This document shows, piece by piece, positions 42,278-47,643 of a stretch of DNA of 47,643 nucleotides; position 1 is the first letter of the stretch, and every line of letters begins with the position of its first letter. The position numbers were made by a program, and so were the translations under genes. The stretch is from Agromyces tardus (GTDB lineage: Bacteria > Actinomycetota > Actinomycetes > Actinomycetales > Microbacteriaceae), in contig NZ_RHHB01000022.1 in the NCBI RefSeq assembly GCF_003710805.1, forward strand, positions 1 through 47,643, given 5' to 3'. The notes beneath the pieces were generated by a model, which was not told where the DNA came from, did no database searches, and saw nothing but the letters and a program-made list of their open reading frames with translations.

Positions 42278-43783
42278 ATGTCTTCGAACACCATCACGAT
42301 CACCGCTGCCGTCGGCGCGACGGCACTCGCACTCGGCCTCGCCGGCTGCGTTCCCACCGCCTCCGGCGCGACCCCCGTCGGCTTCGACGGCGTGCAGTCG
42401 GCCACCATCCAGCTCGAGGCCGTCGGCACCTTCGTCTCGCCCGAGGAGGGCGGCTACGAGGCCGCCGGGCGCGGCTCCGGCTTCATCATCACGCCCGACG
42501 GCCTCGCCGTCACGAACAACCACGTGGTCACCGGCGCCGGCACGCTCAAGGTGTGGCGCGGCGGCGACGCCTCGACGGAGCTGAGCGCCAAGGTGCTCGG
42601 GTCGTCGGAGTGCCTCGACCTCGCGGTCGTGCAGCTCGAGGGCGGCGGCTACCCCTTCATGGACTGGCGGAAGGGCGACATCGACACCGCGCTCGACGTC
42701 TACGCCGCGGGCTTCCCGCTCGGCGACCCGACGTTCACCGAGACCAAGGGCATCGTGTCGAAGGCGAACACCAACGGCGAGACGCCGTGGGCGTCGATCG
42801 ACGGCGTGATCGAGCACGACGCGCGCATCCGCGGCGGCAACTCGGGCGGCCCGCTCGTCGACTCGACGGGCGCGCTCGTGGGCGTGAACTACGCCGGCAA
42901 CGACGAGCTCGACTACAACTTCGCCATCCACCGCGACGCCGTGCTCGACGTGATCAGCGACCTCGTCGATGGCAAGGACGTGCTGAGCCTCGGCATCAAC
43001 GGCGAGGCGCTCGTGGGCGAGGACGGCACCGGGCTCGGCATCTGGGTGAACTCGGTGAAGTCGGGTTCCACGGCCGACGAGGCGGGCGTCGAGCCCGGCG
43101 ACCTGCTCACCCGCATGGAGGGCGTGAGCCTCGGCGCGAACGGCACCATGACCGAGTACTGCGACGTGCTGCGCACGCACGGCCAGGACGCGACCCTCGC
43201 GGTCGAGCTCTACCGCCCGTCGGAGGACGCGTACTACCGCGGCCAGTTCAACGGCGACACCCTCACGGCCGTTCCGGTGGTCGACGGCGGCGGAACCGGC
43301 ACGGCGACGACGGGCGACTACGTGACGATCAACGACGACTCGGGCGCGATCAGCCTCGAGGTGCCGGCCGAGTGGTCGGATGTCGACGGCGCGGCCGTGA
43401 CCGACGGCTCGGGCACCACGTGGGAGTCCGTCTCGGCCTCGCCCGACCTCGCGGGCTACCAGGGATCGTGGTCGACGCCGGGCGCGACGGTGTACGCGTC
43501 GCAGTCGGCGGCCGGCATGTCCCCGGACGACGCGGCGAACCTGCTCACCGAGGGCCTCGCCGAGCAGGGCTGCGTGTCGACCGGCCGCGAGCCGTACGAC
43601 GACGGCATGCACACGGGCGTGTGGGAGATCTTCACCGGATGCGGCGGCGAGGCCACCTACGTGGTCGTCGGCGCCACCGACTACGCGGGCACCTACACGG
43701 TGATCGTGGGGGCCCAGGCCATCGGCGATGCGGACTTCGACGCCGTCGACCGCGTGCTCGGCAGCTTCTACGCCGCCTACTGA
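42278..43783 (+). CDS. Lipoprotein trypsin-like serine protease with PDZ domain
   Basis: The 501-residue DegP/HtrA-related protease. A signal peptide ends in the lipobox LAGC (Cys24). The triad is His82 (TNNHVV), Asp114 (CLDLAVVQL) and Ser189 (GGNSGGPL). A PDZ domain follows (about 250-330, VKSGSTADEAGVEPGDLLTR), then a linker and a further C-terminal domain of about 130 residues (VTINDDSGAISLEVPAEWSD), with paired Cys, not usual for HtrA. It should act on the outer face of the membrane in protein quality control. Confidence 0.9.
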   Translation: MSSNTITITAAVGATALALGLAGCVPTASGATPVGFDGVQSATIQLEAVGTFVSPEEGGYEAAGRGSGFIITPDGLAVTNNHVVTGAGTLKVWRGGDASTELSAKVLGSSECLDLAVVQLEGGGYPFMDWRKGDIDTALDVYAAGFPLGDPTFTETKGIVSKANTNGETPWASIDGVIEHDARIRGGNSGGPLVDSTGALVGVNYAGNDELDYNFAIHRDAVLDVISDLVDGKDVLSLGINGEALVGEDGTGLGIWVNSVKSGSTADEAGVEPGDLLTRMEGVSLGANGTMTEYCDVLRTHGQDATLAVELYRPSEDAYYRGQFNGDTLTAVPVVDGGGTGTATTGDYVTINDDSGAISLEVPAEWSDVDGAAVTDGSGTTWESVSASPDLAGYQGSWSTPGATVYASQSAAGMSPDDAANLLTEGLAEQGCVSTGREPYDDGMHTGVWEIFTGCGGEATYVVVGATDYAGTYTVIVGAQAIGDADFDAVDRVLGSFYAAY

Positions 43784-43795
43784 TCCGCTCCCGTT

Positions 43796-43836
43796 CGTCG
43801 AGTAGCGCGTCGCGCAGCGGCACGCGTGTCGAGACG
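43796..43836 (+). repeat. Dispersed palindromic repeat, copy 6
   Basis: Runs from CGTCGAGTAGCGCGTCG to GTGTCGAGACG after the protease stop, in the GTCGAG-first orientation. Confidence 0.8.
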
Positions 43837-43853
43837 CCCGCTACGGCGTCTCG
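43830..43853. terminator. Hairpin formed where two repeat copies meet
   Basis: CGAGACGCC and GGCGTCTCG, 9 perfect pairs, 6-base loop. It may end both the protease and the helicase transcripts. Confidence 0.55.
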
Positions 43854-43887
43854 ATACGCGTCGTCCCGCGGCCGGCGCTACTCGACG
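43846..43887 (-). repeat. Dispersed palindromic repeat, copy 7, inverted
   Basis: Runs from GCGTCTCGATACGCGTCG to GCGCTACTCGACG, facing copy 6. Confidence 0.8.
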
Positions 43888-43902
43888 GGCGATGACGAGT
43901 GA

Positions 43903-45456
43903 CTAGCCCTGCGCGCGGCGGTTCCCACGGGTGCTGCGCGAGGGCGACACGAGGCTGCCGACCCGCAGGGGCTGCTTCGCGGCACTCGAGCGAGCGGATG
44001 ACCCGCGCTGCGCGCCGGTCGTCTGCGCGCCGCGGCCCTGTCCGCCGCCCTGCTTCGGGGCATTGGACTTCGCCTCGGCGGGGCGACCGGAACGGTCGCG
44101 ACGCGGAGCGGCGGCGACATCCGACTGGCCGCGACGGCCCTGGCCCTGGCCGCGCGACTCGCCCGAGCGGCCGGTGCCGCCCTGCTGTCCGTCGCGGGCC
44201 GCACGCTTGCGCTGGGCGTTGGCGCCCTGCGAGCGGCCGCCGCCCTGCACCTGCTGCTCGCGCGGCACGGGCTTCACGTAAGGTGCCACCTCGCCGACGA
44301 GCTTCGCGACGGCGGGGGACTCGGCGGTCACCTGCTGCGGCGTGACGCGGATGTCGGCCTTGCGGAGGAGCGTCTTCAGGTCCTGCTTCTGCGCGGGCAG
44401 GCAGATCGTGACGACGTCGCCCTCGCTGCCGGCACGGGCGGTGCGGCCCGAGCGGTGCAGGTACGCCTTGTGCTCCATGGGCGGGTCGACGTGGATGACG
44501 AGCTCGACGTTGTCGACGTGCACGCCGCGCGCCGCGACATCCGTGGCCACGAGCACCCTGACCGAGCCGTCACCGAACGCGGCGAGGTTGCGGTCGCGCT
44601 GCGGCTGCGACAGGTTGCCGTGCAGGTCGACCGAGGGGATGCCCTGCTCGGTGAGCTTCTTCGCGAGCTTCTTCGCGTGGTGCTTGGTGCGCATGAAGAG
44701 GATGCGGCGGCCGGTGCCGGACGCGAGGGTGCGCACGAGCTCGTTCTTGGTGTCGACGTCCTCGGTCTCGAAGACGTGGTGGGTCATCGCGGCGACGGGC
44801 GAGTTCGCCTCGTCGACCGAGTGCCGCACCTCGTTCTGCAGGTAGCGCTTCACGAGCTTGTCCACGCCGTTGTCGAGCGTCGCGGAGAACAGCATGCGCT
44901 GGCCGCCCTGCGGGGTCTTGTCCATGATGCGCGTGACGACGGGCAGGAAGCCGAGGTCGGCCATGTGGTCGGCCTCGTCGAGCACGGTGATCTCGATCGC
45001 GTCGAGGTGCAGGTAGCCCTGCTTCATGAGGTCCTCGAGGCGGCCGGGGGTGGCCACGACGATGTCGACGCCGGCGCGGAGCGCGGCGACCTGGCGGGTC
45101 TGGTTGATGCCGCCGAAGATCGTGGTGACCGTGAGGCCGTACGCCTTCGCGAACGGCTCGAAGGTCTGCATGATCTGGGTGGCGAGCTCGCGGGTGGGGG
45201 CGAGCACGAGGCCGAGCGGGCGGCCCGGGCGGCGGTTGCCGCCGGAGAGCTTGCCGCCGAGGCGGGCGACCATGGGCAGCGCGAACGCGATGGTCTTGCC
45301 CGAGCCGGTCTTGCCGCGGCCGAGCACGTCGCGTCCGGCGAGCGTGTCGGGCAGCGTGTCGACCTGGATCGGGAACGCGGTGGTCTTGCCGTCGGCCGCG
45401 AGCACGGCGACGAGGGGAGCGGGCACGCCGAGCGCGCCGAAGGTGATGTCAGTCAC
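43903..45456 (-). CDS. DEAD-box RNA helicase with basic RG-rich tail
   Basis: The 517-residue ATP-dependent RNA helicase. The first RecA-like domain has the Q-motif TAFPIQVDTLP, Walker A GRGKTGSGKT, PTRELA, LDEADHMADLG and FSAT; the second has LVATDVAARGVHVDNV and HRSGRTARAG. The C-terminal 110 residues are Arg/Gly/Gln/Ser-rich and disordered, typical of RhlE/DeaD-type helicases binding RNA. Roles are ribosome assembly and mRNA unfolding, notably in cold. The start is GTG 45456, with no leaderless -10 and no clear Shine-Dalgarno. Confidence 0.92.
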   Translation of the reverse strand: MTDITFGALGVPAPLVAVLAADGKTTAFPIQVDTLPDTLAGRDVLGRGKTGSGKTIAFALPMVARLGGKLSGGNRRPGRPLGLVLAPTRELATQIMQTFEPFAKAYGLTVTTIFGGINQTRQVAALRAGVDIVVATPGRLEDLMKQGYLHLDAIEITVLDEADHMADLGFLPVVTRIMDKTPQGGQRMLFSATLDNGVDKLVKRYLQNEVRHSVDEANSPVAAMTHHVFETEDVDTKNELVRTLASGTGRRILFMRTKHHAKKLAKKLTEQGIPSVDLHGNLSQPQRDRNLAAFGDGSVRVLVATDVAARGVHVDNVELVIHVDPPMEHKAYLHRSGRTARAGSEGDVVTICLPAQKQDLKTLLRKADIRVTPQQVTAESPAVAKLVGEVAPYVKPVPREQQVQGGGRSQGANAQRKRAARDGQQGGTGRSGESRGQGQGRRGQSDVAAAPRRDRSGRPAEAKSNAPKQGGGQGRGAQTTGAQRGSSARSSAAKQPLRVGSLVSPSRSTRGNRRAQG

Positions 45457-45693
45457 AGATGTCCGTTCAGGGATCCATCCGGGCGGCAGGCAGGCGCGTG
45501 GCGCTGCCCTGGAGGCCCGGCGATGGGGAATTGGCGAAGACGCCGGTCGGCGAATCCGTTCGCCGTATGAGAGTCAACGGGCTCGAGGCCCGGAAGCGTT
45601 TCTACGACGCAGGCGGCGCGATCATCGCGGCCGCCATGGTCGAGTGTAGCGGATGCTGCGGGGCGAACCCTGAATGCGGGCGCTGCCACTGCG
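45457..45693 (-). other. Long upstream region of the DEAD-box helicase gene
   Basis: 237 bases with no gene. It holds a hairpin at 45548-45565 (CGGCGAA, TCCG, TTCGCCG), TTGACT at about 45570-45575 on the minus strand, and a GGGCTCGAGGCCC palindrome nearby. A long leader of this kind is common for cold-induced helicase genes. No promoter could be fixed. Confidence 0.45.
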
Positions 45694-46323
45694 TCAGCGC
45701 GGCATCCGCTCGCCGACGGGGATCTCCTCGCGGAGGGTGTTCCCGGGCTGGGCGAGCGGGCACGACCACGACTCGTCGTAGGCGCACGAGGGGTTGTAGG
45801 CGAAGTTGAAGTCCACGATGAGCGAGTCGTCGTCGGCTCCCGGGCCGAGGTCGGCGCCCTTTACGGTGTCGAGCAGGTAGCGCCCGCCGCCGTAGGTGCC
45901 GCCGGGAGCGCCGGCGAGCTTGTCCTTGACGGGCAGGAACAGGCCGCCGCCGTAGGTCGTGAGCCGCCAGACGTCGAGGTCGCCGAGGTAGGGCAGGTGC
46001 ACGGTCCCGACGAGCGAGAAGGGGATCGGGCCGTCGGTCGCGCTGTCGACGACGATGCGCACGGGCTCCTCGGCGCGGTGCACCTCGAGCTCGAACCGCC
46101 AGTCGGGGTCGTAGCGCGAGACCGTGAGCCCCGTGAACCGCGACCGGTCGTCGGGCAGCAGCGGCGACTGCGGATGCCCCGCGAAGAGCTCGTCGCGTCC
46201 GGACTTCCAGAGCTCGTGGCCCGCGGCGGGATCGTGGGCACTCAGCTGGCGCACCCCGGCGTAGAGGCCGAACACGCGCCGCCGCCAGTCCGCGAGCTGC
46301 AGGGCGCCGATCGAGAGGCTCAT
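45694..46323 (-). CDS. DUF1684 family protein
   Basis: A 209-residue protein with the DUF1684 hallmarks WKSGRDELFAGHPQSPL, RYDPDWRFELEV, GGGRYLLDTVKGAD and DFNFAYNPSCAYDESWSCPL. It is a beta-rich cytoplasmic protein of unknown activity, conserved in actinobacteria. ATG 46323 has TACGCT 6 bases upstream. Confidence 0.88.
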   Translation of the reverse strand: MSLSIGALQLADWRRRVFGLYAGVRQLSAHDPAAGHELWKSGRDELFAGHPQSPLLPDDRSRFTGLTVSRYDPDWRFELEVHRAEEPVRIVVDSATDGPIPFSLVGTVHLPYLGDLDVWRLTTYGGGLFLPVKDKLAGAPGGTYGGGRYLLDTVKGADLGPGADDDSLIVDFNFAYNPSCAYDESWSCPLAQPGNTLREEIPVGERMPR

Positions 46324-46329
46324 TCCGTC

Positions 46330-46335
46330 AGCGTA
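46330..46335 (-). promoter_or_regulatory. -10 box of the DUF1684 gene (leaderless)
   Basis: TACGCT on the minus strand with 6 bases to ATG 46323. Confidence 0.65.
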
Positions 46336-46396
46336 GCCGTCGGCATCCGCCGATCCGCGGGACCAACGGACCAGTGCCCGGCGTGTCCGGAGCGGG

Positions 46397-46414
46397 CCCG
46401 GGGGCGGCCCCGGG
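46397..46414 (-). terminator. Terminator after the START-like gene
   Basis: CCCGGGG and CCCCGGG with a 4-base loop, 12 bases past the minus-strand stop at 46427. Confidence 0.6.
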
Positions 46415-46426
46415 ATCGATGCGGCG

Positions 46427-46942
46427 TCAGCTCGCGGCGCGCGCCGCGGCATCCGCAGTGCCCGGCGGGTCGAACGCCCACCCCGGGGCGAGCTGCCGCA
46501 GGCGGATGCCGCGCCACTGCCAGAACGCCCACGTCGGGTACCACAGCGCCACGTCGAGTGCGCCCGCGGTCGCGCGCAGCCGGTCGCGGTAGAGCGTGCG
46601 CCCGTCGGGGAGCGGGGAGACCGCCATGCGGTGGTCCCAGTTGCCGAAGGCGGCGAACGGACCCGTGAGCGCGCCGCCGCCGTCGCGCAGCATCCGCACC
46701 CCGGGCGGCAGGCCTCCCGGATACGAGACGTCGATGATCTCCTCGCCCGCGGGCACCGAGCCGAAGGCGAGCGTGCGCAGGCGGTGCGGTCCCTCGGGCC
46801 AGGTCGCGGGGAAGCCGCCGGGTTCGAGCGACGAGAAGTCGAGCCAGGGCGCGACCACCTCGCGCAGCACGGCGGGGCTGCGCAGGGCGCGCCACGCGGC
46901 ATCCACGTCGCAGTCGAGGGTGAGCTTGAGGAGCACGCGCAT
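46427..46942 (-). CDS. SRPBCC/START-like domain protein
   Basis: The 171-residue protein begins RVLLKLTLDCDVDAAWRALRS, the helix-grip pattern of SRPBCC proteins that bind small hydrophobic molecules. It continues with strands (EIIDVSYPGG, HRMAVSPLPDGRTLYRDRL) and a long C-terminal helix region WYPTWAFWQWRGIRLRQL. No specific ligand can be assigned. It has its own leaderless promoter upstream of DUF1684. Confidence 0.65.
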   Translation of the reverse strand: MRVLLKLTLDCDVDAAWRALRSPAVLREVVAPWLDFSSLEPGGFPATWPEGPHRLRTLAFGSVPAGEEIIDVSYPGGLPPGVRMLRDGGGALTGPFAAFGNWDHRMAVSPLPDGRTLYRDRLRATAGALDVALWYPTWAFWQWRGIRLRQLAPGWAFDPPGTADAAARAAS

Positions 46943-46948
46943 GCAGCG

Positions 46949-46954
46949 AGGCTA
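46949..46954 (-). promoter_or_regulatory. -10 box of the START-like gene (leaderless)
   Basis: TAGCCT on the minus strand with 6 bases to ATG 46942. Confidence 0.65.
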
Positions 46955-47030
46955 GGTTGCGCCGGATGCCGCTGCAACGCGCCCCGACGGATTCACAGGC
47001 CGGGCCGGGCGGGCGCGCCGCCGGGCGTCC

Positions 47031-47036
47031 TAGACT
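47031..47036 (+). promoter_or_regulatory. -10 box of the right-edge gene
   Basis: TAGACT, 7 bases before ATG 47044. Confidence 0.55.
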
Positions 47037-47043
47037 CGCGCAC

Positions 47044-47643
47044 ATGACCGGCGGACTCGACCTCCTCCCGTCGCTCGTCGTCTTCGGATCGGCCGCGGTG
47101 CTCGTCGCCGCCGGCGTCGTCGGGTTCCGCCGGCTCGGCGTGCGGCGCGAGCGGCTCGATGCGACGGCGGCCCGCGAGCTCGAGACCCGGGCGAAGGTGC
47201 GGCTCGTGCGCGCCGACGACGCCGTTCGCGACGCGCAGAGGGAGGTGCGGTTCGTCGAGGCGCAGTTCGGCGCCGAGGCGGCACGCGAGCTCGGCGGCGC
47301 CGTCGAACGCGCAGCGGGATGGCTGCGCGAGGCGTTCGTGCTGCAGCAACGGCTCGACGACGCCGAGGCGCACACCGCCGCCGAACGACGCACGTGGAGC
47401 GCGCGCATCGAGGGACTCTGCGACTCCATCGAGGGCGTGCTCGGCGCCGCGGCCGCCGACCTCTCCGCTCGCCGGGCCGCGGAGCGCGGTGCCGTCGATG
47501 ACGCACCCGCCCTGCGCGATCGGGCGGCCGCGCTCGCGCGCCGTCGCGCCGAGGCGGATGCCGCGCTCGCTCGCCTCGCCGACCGGTTCACGCCCGCGGC
47601 GCTCGCCGAAGCCCACCGGGGCGCCGACCGCGCCGGACGCGAG
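47044..47643 (+). CDS. Membrane-anchored coiled-coil protein resembling the C-terminal part of TPM-domain proteins; 3' end outside the window
   Basis: 200 codons are visible with no stop. A membrane helix (about 8-30, LLPSLVVFGSAAVLVAAGVV) is followed by a long Ala/Glu/Arg coiled coil: RELETRAKVRLVRADDAVRD, VRFVEAQFG, WLREAFVLQQRLDDAE. These segments recall the region after the TPM domain in large actinobacterial TPM_phosphatase proteins, but here no TPM domain precedes the helix, and the -10 box shows that the gene really starts at 47044. The role is unknown. Confidence 0.65.
   Translation, partial: MTGGLDLLPSLVVFGSAAVLVAAGVVGFRRLGVRRERLDATAARELETRAKVRLVRADDAVRDAQREVRFVEAQFGAEAARELGGAVERAAGWLREAFVLQQRLDDAEAHTAAERRTWSARIEGLCDSIEGVLGAAAADLSARRAAERGAVDDAPALRDRAAALARRRAEADAALARLADRFTPAALAEAHRGADRAGRE

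Overview
The window is about 47.6 kb of very GC-rich DNA with tightly packed genes, many 4-base start/stop overlaps and GTG starts. Gene order, an abundant GGATGCC/GGCATCC oligomer and a dispersed repeat running from GGTCGAG to CGAGACC point to a high-GC actinobacterium of the Microbacteriaceae (Agromyces/Microbacterium type). That placement is inference from pattern, not from a search. The content is ordinary chromosome: I see no insertion sequence, prophage, plasmid function, CRISPR array or rRNA. There is one tRNA, tRNA-Ser(CGA).

Layout. 1-1098: end of an M23 peptidase gene and ppa on the minus strand. 1173-11783: a long plus-strand run, tilS, hpt, ftsH, folE, folP, folB, folK, a DUF3180 membrane protein, two bacterial PH-domain membrane proteins, a DUF2520 protein and panC. 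The order matches the conserved actinobacterial tilS-to-panC cluster and joins folate and pantothenate synthesis to purine salvage, tRNA maturation and membrane proteolysis. 11860-13629: lysS and a 49-residue membrane protein. 13855-15011: a putative AbiEi-like/DUF559 nuclease followed by a cluster of inverted repeats. 15012-16660: a small membrane protein and cardiolipin synthase. 16682-20864: the fruR-fruK-fruA fructose operon with its operator region and terminator. 20870-25766: pirin, a lipoprotein, an ACT-domain protein and clpC. 25834-29218: an acetyltransferase, a secreted-domain protein, an SseB-like protein and radA. 29294-31413: a flavin monooxygenase and an SGNH hydrolase. 31518-36691: tRNA-Ser, a DinB2-type polymerase, a PLP transsulfuration-type enzyme, a tandem universal stress protein and a 14-TM exporter. 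36915-39944: a GlsB-like membrane protein, a glutamine amidotransferase, a LysR-type effector domain without a helix-turn-helix, DUF5997 and an esterase. 39996-43783: a DUF4916 protein, nucleoside hydrolase, GNAT and a lipoprotein serine protease. 43903-47643: a DEAD-box helicase, DUF1684, a START-like protein and a truncated TPM-type protein at the right edge.

The strongest global signal is promoter architecture. About twenty genes have a TANNNT-like hexamer (TAGGCT, TAGCAT, TACGCT and similar) ending 5-7 bases before the start codon, most often exactly 6. This predicts transcripts that start at the initiation codon with no leader. It fixes several start choices and separates these genes from a smaller set with clear Shine-Dalgarno sequences (ppa, hpt, folE, fruR, fruA, clpC, the universal stress gene and the GlsB-like gene).

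Other observations worth following are a dispersed palindromic repeat that has entered coding sequence three times (a double copy in tilS, the folP N-terminus, and the esterase stop codon); a separate inverted-repeat cluster beside the DUF559 gene; a Y-family polymerase with valine at the steric gate; and a possible split regulator made of a LysR-type sensor and divergently transcribed DUF5997.
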